Assembly: GCA_022782605.1 (NCBI GenBank)
Contig: JALFMW010000316.1
Span: 40,151 to 104,150, forward strand
Reading direction: 5' to 3'
Source: Clostridium sp.
GTDB taxonomy: Bacteria; Bacillota; Clostridia; Peptostreptococcales; Peptostreptococcaceae
DNA length: 64,000 bases
Shown: positions 20,699 to 30,295 of the stretch, piece after piece
How positions within the stretch are numbered: position 1 is the first letter of the stretch
Layout: every line of letters starts with the position of its first letter
Translations under genes and position numbers: made by a program
The notes under the pieces: model-generated
Databases searched by the model: none
What the model was told of the DNA's origin: nothing
The model's input: only the letters and a program-made list of their open reading frames with translations

Positions 20699-21073
20699 CT
20701 ATACCTCTTTACAATCGTAGTTATTTCTTTCACTAAAACCTGATTTTTCCATACATAAACTAGTAATTATTTCAGCAACTAATGCGATATCTTCTACTAC
20801 TTCTTCTGGATATAGAACAACACATTTTGCTATAAAAGTTTCACGATCATAAGTTTTATCCTCTTCAGATGTGCCTTCTGGAAATTCCATATTTAACATA
20901 TCTTTATACTCTGAACGTTTTAAAGGTCTCCATAATATTCTTTCTCCAGCTATATTTGTTTCATATACTTTTCTATATTGTTTTTTTAATTGTGATAATT
21001 TTTTAGCATAAGTTAAATCTTCAGGTTCTGTTTTTACAGTTTCTTTAGTTTTACTTTCTTTTTCTATTTTCAT
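20699..21073 (-). CDS. tail-assembly chaperone-like protein (124 aa)
   Basis: A charged 124-aa protein with a Lys/Glu-rich N-terminus and a C-terminal helical part containing AKCVVLYPE. It aligns with the short chaperone downstream across the segment from the tyrosine-rich middle to the CVLYPE motif and beyond, so it is a tandem paralogue. ATG with a strong TTAGGAGGATGG site. It sits between the tube-like genes and the frameshifting chaperone. It may act as a first chaperone or scaffold for tail assembly; which of the two serves the tape measure is not visible. Confidence 0.5.
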   Translation of the reverse strand: MKIEKESKTKETVKTEPEDLTYAKKLSQLKKQYRKVYETNIAGERILWRPLKRSEYKDMLNMEFPEGTSEEDKTYDRETFIAKCVVLYPEEVVEDIALVAEIITSLCMEKSGFSERNNYDCKEV

Positions 21074-21091
21074 ATAATACCATCCTCCTAA

Positions 21092-22156
21092 TTATATATA
21101 TAAAATAGCGTTTGTATGTATAACTTCAAATTCTTTTATTAAGTTATTCTTATTAGCTATTTTAACTTTATATCTAATGACACAGTTAATTTTTCCACCA
21201 TATTTAGTTTTCTTTTTATCTATTAAGGCTTCATATTTTTTATCTAATTCTATTTGAGCAGATGTCTTAGAAATGCTAGTAAATTTAAGCAATGGTATAA
21301 CAACTTCTTCGCTTAAATGATCTGTTATTTCTACTGATCCCGATACTAAAGTTAATTCATGTTTATTTCCTGACTTAACCATTAATGAAATCATTCCAGT
21401 GTTATAACATAAATTGTTTATGAAATGTTCACAACTAATATGCTCTTTAACGTATGCACTATTCTTAGATATTTGATCTGCATTATAAGCATCACTACAA
21501 ATATAACTTAAAGCAAACTCAGGAAGACTAGCGTCATTATTACTATCATCATTATTGTTGCCATTGCCTCCTGTTGTTGATTCTGTTATTTTTTCTTCAA
21601 TAAAGTCTTTAGCTATAAATGTATATACTTCCATTAAAGGTTGACCAGTAGTGTCCATTATTTTATGCATACCGCTTATTTTAGCTCCTAGTATTGTTTG
21701 ACTTGTAGCATTGTAAGTTTGTTTATCTTTCATATCATAATAGCCATAACCTATCATTATATCAAACTCTTTATCATATATAGCATGATGTAAATCTCCA
21801 CCAGGTACATATTCTGCTCCATTATTTTCTTTATATATACTATCATCTATGCTACTTAAGGTACTTTTTATTAATTGATTATCTGTAAAGTTAACTACAA
21901 ATTGTCCTTGTACTATTCTTTGCCCACTTACTAATTCTGTTGCATAATAGCAATTATATCCATATATAGGCAAAACCTTTTCATCTATACTAAATTCAAA
22001 TTGATATAAGTCGTCCATCTCTCTATCGCCAAAGTATATTTCGCTTTCTACGTTAGAAAAATACCTTTTAGCATTACCTGCTGTATCGACTATAACACTA
22101 GTAAAGTATGTTCTATCGTTCATGTTAGCATTATATTTATAGTAATTAGCAGCCAT
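21092..22156 (-). CDS. tail tube-like structural protein (354 aa)
   Basis: The N-terminal 120 residues include a segment (LPIYGYNCYYATELVSGQRIVQGQF) with the spacing seen in the tube protein of this phage: a proline-aromatic turn, then G-x-R-x-I/V-x-G and a hydrophobic strand. The middle holds a Gly/Asn-rich loop (about 200-215), and the C-terminal part is beta-rich. The start ATG overlaps the end of the upstream 891-aa gene by 11 bp, so they are translationally coupled. It is probably a tube-fold baseplate adaptor or tail tip ring rather than the main tube. The fold is inferred by eye from the repeated motif. Confidence 0.5.
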   Translation of the reverse strand: MAANYYKYNANMNDRTYFTSVIVDTAGNAKRYFSNVESEIYFGDREMDDLYQFEFSIDEKVLPIYGYNCYYATELVSGQRIVQGQFVVNFTDNQLIKSTLSSIDDSIYKENNGAEYVPGGDLHHAIYDKEFDIMIGYGYYDMKDKQTYNATSQTILGAKISGMHKIMDTTGQPLMEVYTFIAKDFIEEKITESTTGGNGNNNDDSNNDASLPEFALSYICSDAYNADQISKNSAYVKEHISCEHFINNLCYNTGMISLMVKSGNKHELTLVSGSVEITDHLSEEVVIPLLKFTSISKTSAQIELDKKYEALIDKKKTKYGGKINCVIRYKVKIANKNNLIKEFEVIHTNAILYI

Positions 22157-24821
22157 ATTTTATCGTCTCCAATTCTATATTACTAGCATATATCTCTTTT
22201 GTTGAGTTATTTACTAATATATAACCTGATCTGTAACTATTAGTTTCATCTGTTAAACATAATATTGAATAACCATTATCATAGTTATCAATGCTATATG
22301 ATTTTTTATATGTATTTTTTTCTATATAATCGTTAGCTATATTAATGCATGATATAAAAGTACTAGAAGTATCAGATGAAAAAGTTATTATTCCATTATC
22401 ATATTTAGCTTTCGATTTCAATATTGGATTTTTACTTATAGCATCGACAACACTTATAATAATATCATCCATAACATAAGATGTTTTTTGATCATCGTAT
22501 AATATTAATAGTAATTGAATAAGGTAATATTCTAAATCTTTATATTTTAATTCTTCATCAGCTAACATGTTTAATATTGCATCGTCTATATATTTCATGT
22601 AAACGGAATCTTTAATATTAGATTTAATAGATTTGATAAGTTTATTGCATTTATTATAATTATAATTAGTAATATCTATATCATCTTTATATGTAGATAG
22701 AATAAAAGCTGGAGATATATTATTAAAATTTTTATCTTGTATCCATAATAAATAATAATTATCTTTTACGATTCCAGTTCTATATTTTTCTATTTGCATT
22801 AATAAGTTATTGTTGTTAATTTTTATTTTTCTTATAGGAGTATAGTTTAATGCATCAAAAGGAGTTGCTATGCATAAATAATACTCTTCTATTTTATAAT
22901 CAGAATAATCTATATCAATACATAATATTTCATTTCTTACTTCTGCGTATGGTGCAGGCAAAAGAGATTTATACATAACTAAATTATTAACTGCTTTTAT
23001 TGCATCTTTTAAATTATTATTGTATTTTTCATAACTGTATTCATAATCCAAAAAACTAAATTGAGATAAGCTATTCATATTTTTATATTTTTCTAAATAT
23101 TTTCTTTGATCATCACTAAAGCAAACGAAATCATTTTTAACTCCTTTTTTATCGTTATTCAAAATAGGTTGAACTAAATAATGAGTGTTAGGTGCGCCAT
23201 TATATTCATAATCAGTATAAGCTGGCACCTTAATAGTATAATAGTTTTTATTATTCTTTCTTTTATATATAACAATAGAAGATACTTCATTACCTATTTC
23301 AAATTTATTTAATAGTGGATGAATTTTATTTAATGATATAGCATTAAGATTACCTGACTCATTATAACAAACATTAAGTTCATTTTGTAATTTAACAGCG
23401 TAAAACAATAATTCAGTTTTTATATTGCTATCAGGTAAGCTCATTAACGAATCTATAATATTGTCATACTCATATTCAATACCATCAAAGTTATAATTAG
23501 TTAATTCTTTATTAATTAAAATATCTTCATTATTTATTACATATTCTTTTAATAATTCGTTTCCATATTTAGATTTATTAAATGTCTTAAATGACACATC
23601 ATTACTTTTAAGTTCAGAATTAATTTTATAAGTATATAAACTATATTTCGTATCAGGTTGCAAGTTTTCTATAACTACTTCTTTACTATTAAATTGACCT
23701 ATAGAAGTGTTGTAAGCTATTTCATATGTCATGGCTTCATCAGTGATTTCATCGACATATTCGCCTTCTTTTAATTTAGTAACCATAATATGATCATGAT
23801 CAATATTGTTAGGCAATACCTTAACTCTAGTGTCTCCAACTTCAACTATAATAGGATAATCTTCATTCTTATTATCAAGTTCATCATTACTAAGTTTTAA
23901 ATAATATACATCATCTACAAAATTATCGTTTACGTCTTTTATTCCTATGTGGTATTCTCCTTTAGGAACACTAACTGTCCATATGTTATTAACTTTTTTA
24001 ACTGCTTCATAAACGTTATCTTTAGATACAGTAAAAGCATATACATTTGTAATATCACCATGATCAACATTTGCAGGTTGATTAAATATTATATCTACTA
24101 TATGATCATCAGTATCAACTATAGGTTTATTTATATAAACAGTTGGTATATGTCTATATTTAGCAGAAGTCATTTCTTCGCTATTAACTACGACATCTCT
24201 ATATTTAACTGGCCATTTTTTGTTATAACTTTGTATCCCGCTCCAAGACCAAGATCTTTCAGCAGTAGAAGATTTAGATATCGTAAATGGACTAATTTTT
24301 GAATTATAACTATGTTGATACTGCCCAGCTGATTGTAATGGTTGTATTCCGGTAGCTACATACTGTAATGTATTTTCAGTGTATAAATCATTAATAGACA
24401 TTACGCCGCCATCATCTATAAATTTAACTCCATATATAACCATACAAGATCTATATCCGTATTCATTAACCATGGACAAAGTTAAATTAAGTGCTGGCAA
24501 TTCATCAGACCATATATCTGTATTAGAGACATGATCTTTTAATTCTTCTATAAATGGCATCATCCAATGTTGGTGAAACATAGCAAATACCATAGTTCCT
24601 GCTATTGTTCTTTGTCCTTGCACATAATCTTTAGCATTTATGTTACCTATACTACGTACAGGAGCTCTATCTTGGTGAGTAGAATAGCTTATAGTTTGCA
24701 ATGAACCTAATGTATGCATTTTCATAGTGTCTCCATCATTAATAGGAGCCATTTGTGCACTAACTACAACATCGCAACCAGAAAAGCTATTGTAATTATC
24801 GTTGCTAATTAATTTAGTAAT
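22146..24821 (-). CDS. large tube-domain tail protein with FN3-like module; probable ATT start
   Basis: About 891 aa if started at ATT (24819-24821), which lies 5 nt after GAGGTG. The first in-frame ATG (24750-24752) has no ribosome site and would remove residues that match the N-terminus of the tail tube protein (YNSFSGCDVVVSAQ against YSTFGGSDIVCSF). The next segment (ISYSTHQDRAPV...GQRTIAGTMVF) matches the tube motif (ITYSITREKVAV...GKRGIAGNLVF). A fibronectin type III-like module lies at about 300-410 (IENLQPDTKYSLYTY). The remaining 480 residues are Asn/Ile/Tyr-rich and not recognised. It is probably a specialised tail ring or tip protein that displays Ig-like and unknown domains. Confidence 0.6.
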   Translation of the reverse strand: MTKLISNDNYNSFSGCDVVVSAQMAPINDGDTMKMHTLGSLQTISYSTHQDRAPVRSIGNINAKDYVQGQRTIAGTMVFAMFHQHWMMPFIEELKDHVSNTDIWSDELPALNLTLSMVNEYGYRSCMVIYGVKFIDDGGVMSINDLYTENTLQYVATGIQPLQSAGQYQHSYNSKISPFTISKSSTAERSWSWSGIQSYNKKWPVKYRDVVVNSEEMTSAKYRHIPTVYINKPIVDTDDHIVDIIFNQPANVDHGDITNVYAFTVSKDNVYEAVKKVNNIWTVSVPKGEYHIGIKDVNDNFVDDVYYLKLSNDELDNKNEDYPIIVEVGDTRVKVLPNNIDHDHIMVTKLKEGEYVDEITDEAMTYEIAYNTSIGQFNSKEVVIENLQPDTKYSLYTYKINSELKSNDVSFKTFNKSKYGNELLKEYVINNEDILINKELTNYNFDGIEYEYDNIIDSLMSLPDSNIKTELLFYAVKLQNELNVCYNESGNLNAISLNKIHPLLNKFEIGNEVSSIVIYKRKNNKNYYTIKVPAYTDYEYNGAPNTHYLVQPILNNDKKGVKNDFVCFSDDQRKYLEKYKNMNSLSQFSFLDYEYSYEKYNNNLKDAIKAVNNLVMYKSLLPAPYAEVRNEILCIDIDYSDYKIEEYYLCIATPFDALNYTPIRKIKINNNNLLMQIEKYRTGIVKDNYYLLWIQDKNFNNISPAFILSTYKDDIDITNYNYNKCNKLIKSIKSNIKDSVYMKYIDDAILNMLADEELKYKDLEYYLIQLLLILYDDQKTSYVMDDIIISVVDAISKNPILKSKAKYDNGIITFSSDTSSTFISCINIANDYIEKNTYKKSYSIDNYDNGYSILCLTDETNSYRSGYILVNNSTKEIYASNIELETIKYGC

Positions 24822-24843
24822 AATATCACCTCATTTTCTATAA

Positions 24844-24872
24844 ACTAAAAGAGGACTATCATTAGTCCTCTT
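24844..24872 (-). terminator. terminator after the tail tube gene
   Basis: A perfect 10-bp stem (AAGAGGACTA / TAGTCCTCTT) with a 4-nt loop is followed by a short T tract on the minus strand. It lies between the tube gene and the 891-aa gene, so most transcripts may end after the abundant tube protein. Confidence 0.75.
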
Positions 24873-24898
24873 ATATTTATTACATATCTATTTTATTC

Positions 24899-25543
24899 TT
24901 ACCAAGAAGTCCATATTCTATTTTCAGTATCTCCTGCAACTGGAGTCATAGAGTCAACTGCTCTTGCTACGAAAGTATAAGCTCTTTCAGAAGTTGGAGA
25001 ATCTATAGAAAATCCAACACCTTCATTCATAATCTCAACACCGTATATAACAGTAACAGCTCTTTGTCCATATTCATTTGCACAAGATATAGTTATATCA
25101 AATGGTAAAAGTTCATCTGCATATATAGCTTTTGCTTGGTCATTTACTAAAGCATTAGTATATTCATCAGGTTGTCCTGCGCTATCTAATGCTGCATTAG
25201 TCATATAGTCATCCCATTTGTCTACTGATAAGAATCTAGTGTCATATTCATTTAACATTGTAACAACATCATTAGCTTTATATTTTGTTATATTGTCATC
25301 TAGAGCACTTAATAAAGCATCTCTGTTAAATACAATAAATACAAGATTACCAGCTATTCCTCTTTTACCTCTTGAAAAAGATCTTGGTTCAGCAGATCCT
25401 AGAGTGTAAACAGCAACTTTTTCTCTTGTGATGCTGTAAGTTATAGCTTGACATTCACCGATAACCACATCATTAAAAGAACATACAATATCTGATCCAC
25501 CAAATGTACTATATGTCTTAGTATACTTACTTGTATCAGCCAT
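24899..25543 (-). CDS. tail tube protein
   Basis: A 214-aa protein encoded directly after the tail sheath, the classic place for the myovirus tube. It contains ITYSITREKVAVYTLGSAEP, then GKRGIAGNLVF, and a later region with ISCANEYGQRAVTVIYGVE, a beta-rich pattern typical of tube proteins in Bacillota contractile phages. ATG follows AAGGAGGAGTCTAA, one of the strongest ribosome sites in the window. Hairpins on both sides separate it from its neighbours, consistent with high dosage. Confidence 0.85.
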   Translation of the reverse strand: MADTSKYTKTYSTFGGSDIVCSFNDVVIGECQAITYSITREKVAVYTLGSAEPRSFSRGKRGIAGNLVFIVFNRDALLSALDDNITKYKANDVVTMLNEYDTRFLSVDKWDDYMTNAALDSAGQPDEYTNALVNDQAKAIYADELLPFDITISCANEYGQRAVTVIYGVEIMNEGVGFSIDSPTSERAYTFVARAVDSMTPVAGDTENRIWTSW

Positions 25544-25570
25544 TTAGACTCCTCCTTAATATATTGTATA

Positions 25571-25597
25571 CTAAGGAGATATTAGATATCCCCTTAG
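25571..25597 (-). terminator. strong hairpin between sheath and tube genes
   Basis: A 12-bp stem (CTAAGGGGATAT / ATATCTCCTTAG, one G-U specific to the minus strand) with a 3-nt loop overlaps the sheath stop codon. There is no T tract, so it may act as a leaky terminator, processing site or mRNA stabiliser rather than a full terminator. Confidence 0.5.
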
Positions 25598-28494
25598 CTT
25601 ATTTCTAATTCATTGAATACTTGTTTAATTTCGTATGCTGGAGTAATAGCATATTTAATTCTTACTATTCCTAGATAGTTATCATCTGTTTCTGAAGATA
25701 TGCTATAAGAGTAATTAGAGATAAGTACTCCAGTAACTTTATTTAATACTGATTTAATAGCAGTTTCCATAGCATTCATAGTTTCATCAGATCTAGTCTT
25801 ACCTATGAATGGTTGTATAGCTTCTCTTAATAGTTTAGCTATAGCATTCATTATCTTAATAGTAGATAATCTTCTATATGGAGAATCGTTTTCATCTTGA
25901 GTTATACCATCGATAACTTTAATAACGTCTCCAATTTTTCTGAAGCATACTATACCAGCAGTATTTAATTTAGTTAATTGATAATTTGATAAGTTTAACA
26001 TTAAAGAATCAGTACCAATATCTATTGTTTGGTTAGTAGAAGATGTATCAGCATCTAATGTAGATAACATACCTGCATATCCAGATGCTCCTGAAGATAT
26101 ATAAGCATATCCATTTCCAGTATATACTGGATATTGAGCAAATACTACAGATACACATCTACCTATAGAATAAGGTCTATTGCTAGAAGTATATACATTA
26201 TTACCATTAGGTTTTTTAGCATACATGTCTAAGTTTAATGCGCATATTTCATTTACTCTTTCAGTTACAGTAGATAAAGTTATACCTGTTAACTTATCGC
26301 ATCCTATAATACCGTGAGTAGGATAAGATTGTAATGAAGTATAGAAACAATGTTGTGCTAAATGTCTAGCAAAGTTATCAGTAGTAGTATAAGGAATATA
26401 TAAAGAAGTATCATAGATATAACCTTCTATTTTATTTTCTCCTTGACCTAATACTGGAACCATATCTTCTGCAGCAATTTCTCCTACTACTTCAAATGAG
26501 AATCTATTTTTTAAGAATCTAGATTGTGCTATAGTATCAACAAATTCTTCAACACTTGCAAATTCTAATTCTGTAGATGCTATTTTAATAATAGTAATAT
26601 TTTCATTTGTTCCTATCATTGGCATATCTTGTTCAGCACATATAGCAGTAAAGTCTTCTTCTTCGAATATTTTATCTGCTACATCTTTTAATGCACAGAA
26701 TGGAGTAAATAAGCCAGCATCTTTTCTTTTATATACTAAAGCTTCTTCGCCAGATAAAACATTGTATAAATCTTTTTCTTGTTCACCTTCTGCTACTTGA
26801 GTTATGGCTTCATATGTTTCACCTTTTAGCTCATAACCTTTTCTTGCTCCAGTATCATCCATACCAGCTAATATATTTACATCACCTATTAATGAAGGTT
26901 TTACTTCAACGAATTTTTTATCAACAATTTGATATATTTTTTTATCTTCAGTACAGAAAGCTAGCATTCCTTCTTCAAGATCTTTGAATTTTGCATCAGC
27001 AGGTACAGTTTTTAATTCAGGTAGTAATTTAAATCTTTTATCGTTTAATCTTGCTATAAGTTTTTCCATGTCCATATCTGCACGATCAGCTTCTACTATT
27101 TCGAATTTATATTTAACTCTATCGCTAACTATGTCGTTTACATCTATTTTAGGTGTAACAATTATAAATCCATCGTCTTCTTCGTTATATAAAGTAACAG
27201 GTAAAGCTTTAGTTTTTCTAAACTCTTGTTTCTTAGGTAATTTTCCTGTTACGTCTGTTTCACAAGTAGCAGCAGCTAAAACAGTAAAGTCTGTGTTATG
27301 CATTCTTAAAGTAGAGTATATACCGTCATCAACAGAAATTACTCTATGTTCATCTCCATCTGGAGCTGGTATAACTTTGTATTTAGGATTGCCTGATTTA
27401 TCTTCGCCTACTTGTTTTAATTTAGCAGTTCTTAAAAATCCTGAACCTAATTTTTTATATAACTCAAATCCACTAAGACCAACTTCTTCATAGTCAATAT
27501 CATTTATTACAGCTATTTTATCTATTTCTCCAACTGTTTCTAAGAATTTGAAAGAATCTATACTTCCCACATTCTTTAATAAATCTCTTAATTTAGTAAA
27601 AGTTTCAGCAGTAATTGGATATGGTTTACTAGGATCAGTATTAGCTATGATCTTTTTCCATACTGTAGCATCGCTTAAAGGATATAATTTTTGTTCTTCA
27701 GCTCTAATTATATTAACATTAGTTACTATTTTATCTATACCAGGACCTGCTTCATCTCTACATATAGTGTATATACCAGGGAATAAAGCACCAACAGGTA
27801 TAACTTGAACGTCCTTGTCAGAGTTAGTTCTACTAGCACCATTTTCGTCGACAAAGTAGAATTTAAGAACATTGTTACCTGCTTTATTATTAATAACGTC
27901 TAATACGTCACATAATCTAGAGTCTTTAGTAAATCCTTCAGAATCTAAATTTATTTCTGTAACAAGTATAGTATCCATGTTATCTACAACACCACTAGTT
28001 TTTTCAGCTATTGTTGTTCTATCAGCAGGTTTATATATTCTGATTACTCCTTCTGTAGTACCAAATGCTTCTTCTGAACCTTGAGTTGCAGTATAAGTCA
28101 TAAAGCATTGTTTATTACCATTATAAGGATAATAACCAGCTACTCTTAATTTTAGGTTAGATTCTATAGCAAGATCGAAATCTTTGTACATTTCTTTTCC
28201 GCCAATTCTAACTGCATATATAGTTCTACATCCTCTATCAAATGCATCTTGAACTTCAGGAACAAGTGTAGCTTCTCTCTTAGTTGCAGAATCAAAAGAG
28301 TCTCCAAAATAATATATAGCTTGTTCTGGACTTCCTATTGGCACAGGTTCTCCAACTGGTCCATTAAAAGCAGTCCCTATTATTGTAACAGATTCTGTAG
28401 TACCAAAATCAGATCCAGCACCACTTTTAACTGTTTTTGGTAGTATCTCGGTAATGACACCAGGAAGTGTCAATTCGCTATCAAATACACCCAT
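25594..28494 (-). CDS. tail sheath protein
   Basis: 966 aa, long for the family. The N-terminus (ELTLPGVITEILP... then VTIIGTAFNGPVGEPVPI followed by a segment about region filling and particle size) is characteristic of contractile tail sheath proteins. The C-terminal part (an Asn/Tyr-rich mid-domain, then a final beta handshake region IVRIKYAITPAYEIKQVFNEL) is the conserved sheath core that forms the contractile lattice. The extra length lies in the middle (about 300-650), probably surface domains. It precedes the tube gene. ATG has AAAGGAGGAAATGTA upstream. Confidence 0.92.
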   Translation of the reverse strand: MGVFDSELTLPGVITEILPKTVKSGAGSDFGTTESVTIIGTAFNGPVGEPVPIGSPEQAIYYFGDSFDSATKREATLVPEVQDAFDRGCRTIYAVRIGGKEMYKDFDLAIESNLKLRVAGYYPYNGNKQCFMTYTATQGSEEAFGTTEGVIRIYKPADRTTIAEKTSGVVDNMDTILVTEINLDSEGFTKDSRLCDVLDVINNKAGNNVLKFYFVDENGASRTNSDKDVQVIPVGALFPGIYTICRDEAGPGIDKIVTNVNIIRAEEQKLYPLSDATVWKKIIANTDPSKPYPITAETFTKLRDLLKNVGSIDSFKFLETVGEIDKIAVINDIDYEEVGLSGFELYKKLGSGFLRTAKLKQVGEDKSGNPKYKVIPAPDGDEHRVISVDDGIYSTLRMHNTDFTVLAAATCETDVTGKLPKKQEFRKTKALPVTLYNEEDDGFIIVTPKIDVNDIVSDRVKYKFEIVEADRADMDMEKLIARLNDKRFKLLPELKTVPADAKFKDLEEGMLAFCTEDKKIYQIVDKKFVEVKPSLIGDVNILAGMDDTGARKGYELKGETYEAITQVAEGEQEKDLYNVLSGEEALVYKRKDAGLFTPFCALKDVADKIFEEEDFTAICAEQDMPMIGTNENITIIKIASTELEFASVEEFVDTIAQSRFLKNRFSFEVVGEIAAEDMVPVLGQGENKIEGYIYDTSLYIPYTTTDNFARHLAQHCFYTSLQSYPTHGIIGCDKLTGITLSTVTERVNEICALNLDMYAKKPNGNNVYTSSNRPYSIGRCVSVVFAQYPVYTGNGYAYISSGASGYAGMLSTLDADTSSTNQTIDIGTDSLMLNLSNYQLTKLNTAGIVCFRKIGDVIKVIDGITQDENDSPYRRLSTIKIMNAIAKLLREAIQPFIGKTRSDETMNAMETAIKSVLNKVTGVLISNYSYSISSETDDNYLGIVRIKYAITPAYEIKQVFNELEIS

Positions 28495-28508
28495 TACATT
28501 TCCTCCTT

Positions 28509-29219
28509 TTATTTTTTATTGCCTCGATCATGTACGATCTTACCAAGTACATTAATCATATTAATGCCTTCATTAGTTATTACTGTATTTCTTTCTGTTT
28601 TTACTGTATAATGTAAAACAAACACAATCATGACCTCTCTGAAATCTATATGAGGATCTATACCTGTCTGATCTTCAAACCAGTAATCTACAATACCTGC
28701 GCCTCTTATATGCTTATAATAAGAAGCCATAATTTCTTCAAATCTATCCATCATATCATGAGCAATGTCATAATTAACGGACATAAATCTAAACTCAACG
28801 GTACTAGTAAAGTGCTCTGTATATCTTGTAACGTGATGTTGTTCATCTTCATCAAGCAGCGTTGTTGTATTACGTACTTTGTATCCTAAACCATCAGTAT
28901 GTTCTCTTTTAACTACTCTGTAGGCTATTGTATTTTTGTCCATTCTGAAATCAGAGTCATCATGATATAATAAAGCCTGTTCATAAGGCATATATTGTAT
29001 ATCTAAATCTTCCATAGCAGACTCACAGATAAAGCCTACCATTTCAAAGAAATCGCGTAATTGTGCGTTTCCATTAGCAAATTGAGCATTGTTAGCCGAA
29101 TCGTCTGGAGTTAAACCTTTGTTTTCTTCAAGTTCAAAAGTCATATCCATCATTATTTCTTCATTTTTCATGTCGCCTGTAGGAAAGTGTTTATGTAGCA
29201 GTTTTTCAAAATCGTCCAT
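28509..29219 (-). CDS. probable tail terminator/completion protein (236 aa)
   Basis: Encoded immediately upstream of the sheath. The C-terminal half alternates beta strands and a long helix (STVEFRFMSVNYDIAHDMMDRFEEIM) ending in a beta hairpin (VMIVFVLHYTVKTER), a layout seen in tail terminator and completion proteins that cap the tube under the neck. The N-terminus is acidic and probably flexible. Ribosome site GGAGGTGTAAAC, 3 bp after the preceding gene. Assignment depends on gene order and predicted fold, not on a catalytic motif. Confidence 0.45.
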   Translation of the reverse strand: MDDFEKLLHKHFPTGDMKNEEIMMDMTFELEENKGLTPDDSANNAQFANGNAQLRDFFEMVGFICESAMEDLDIQYMPYEQALLYHDDSDFRMDKNTIAYRVVKREHTDGLGYKVRNTTTLLDEDEQHHVTRYTEHFTSTVEFRFMSVNYDIAHDMMDRFEEIMASYYKHIRGAGIVDYWFEDQTGIDPHIDFREVMIVFVLHYTVKTERNTVITNEGINMINVLGKIVHDRGNKK

Positions 29220-29221
29220 GT

Positions 29222-30295
29222 TTACACCTCCATAATCACGTTTATATATTCCATGAAACCATATGGCATTATAAGTAGCTCTATATAAATATAACCGGCG
29301 GTATCGGCAGTTTTAACAAAGCCTATATTTTTTATTTCATAATTTTTGAAATACTGCCCTTTCATATTTTCTAAAGTAGATTTAGCAGTATTCTGTATTT
29401 GCAACTTGATATATGCATTATATAAACGTCCTTTGTATTTATCAAAATCTAACATACGAAAAATGGATTTGATCATTGTATCTATAAGAGCATTTTTATA
29501 AACATCTTCATACAATCTCATATTTACTAGATTGTCTATTGATGATTTATTTGTTAAATGGTTGAATTTATGGTAAGCACAAGAAGTGTTTTTTACATCA
29601 GTTTTATATATATCGTAATAAGTTTTATAATCAACATCTTGAGGATAAGATGTATAATCTTCTATAGATAATTGAGAAGCTAATATAGCATTAGCATATT
29701 TAACATCTTGTAAATTGTTCATAACAAATATTATGTCGCTACCATTCTTGCTATAAAGAGCATAATTATCATTATCTTTAGCAGTATGAGCAAAATATTC
29801 TTTTAATATTTTATCGTTATGATCTAGAAATTTATCTACGCTTTCGAAATCACTAGCATGGTCACTAGTCATAATAATAGTTGTATAACATTGATATTCT
29901 TCTATTAAATACATGAAATAATCTATATAATATTCATATTTATTAGTATAGTTATTAAAAAATGTATCATCTAATTTTAATCCCATTGGAACAACATAAG
30001 AAAAGTTGTAATGCAAAACAGAATCTATAGTATCCAAATAGTCTGAATATGTTCTACAATTAACAGTAAAGATATCACATTCTTGAGTTATAGATAAACA
30101 TTGGCTATAAGCTTGACACAATTCACTATTAGGGCCGTATAACATAGCTGCATTATGTATACCGTTTGGGTTAATTACACTACATCTTTCTTCGTAAGTA
30201 TCTGCCCTTCCTAATAGTAAAATATTATTCTTAGTGCTATCAAATTTATCAATAGCAGAATAATTATTTTTTCTTTTTTCGTAATTTATGTTCAT
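29222..30295 (-). CDS. sheath-like protein (357 aa), possible collar or sheath cap
   Basis: The N-terminal part (NNILLLGRADTYEERCSVINP, then a particle-filling segment LYGPNSELCQAYSQC) follows the same order of motifs as contractile sheath proteins: a hydrophobic strand with G-x-A, V-x-P and a G-S-x-L-x-x-A-Y segment. The C-terminus (helix, then a strand pair with YIYIELLIMPYGFMEYINVIMEV) also resembles the sheath handshake domain. It is far shorter than the 966-aa sheath and is encoded before the tail terminator and sheath. It may form a sheath terminator or collar ring. It overlaps the 157-aa gene by 32 bp. Confidence 0.45.
   Translation of the reverse strand: MNINYEKRKNNYSAIDKFDSTKNNILLLGRADTYEERCSVINPNGIHNAAMLYGPNSELCQAYSQCLSITQECDIFTVNCRTYSDYLDTIDSVLHYNFSYVVPMGLKLDDTFFNNYTNKYEYYIDYFMYLIEEYQCYTTIIMTSDHASDFESVDKFLDHNDKILKEYFAHTAKDNDNYALYSKNGSDIIFVMNNLQDVKYANAILASQLSIEDYTSYPQDVDYKTYYDIYKTDVKNTSCAYHKFNHLTNKSSIDNLVNMRLYEDVYKNALIDTMIKSIFRMLDFDKYKGRLYNAYIKLQIQNTAKSTLENMKGQYFKNYEIKNIGFVKTADTAGYIYIELLIMPYGFMEYINVIMEV

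Noticed and set aside
26984..27493. 169-codon plus-strand frame opposite the sheath
   Set aside because: Antisense shadow of a confident gene; no site or motif.
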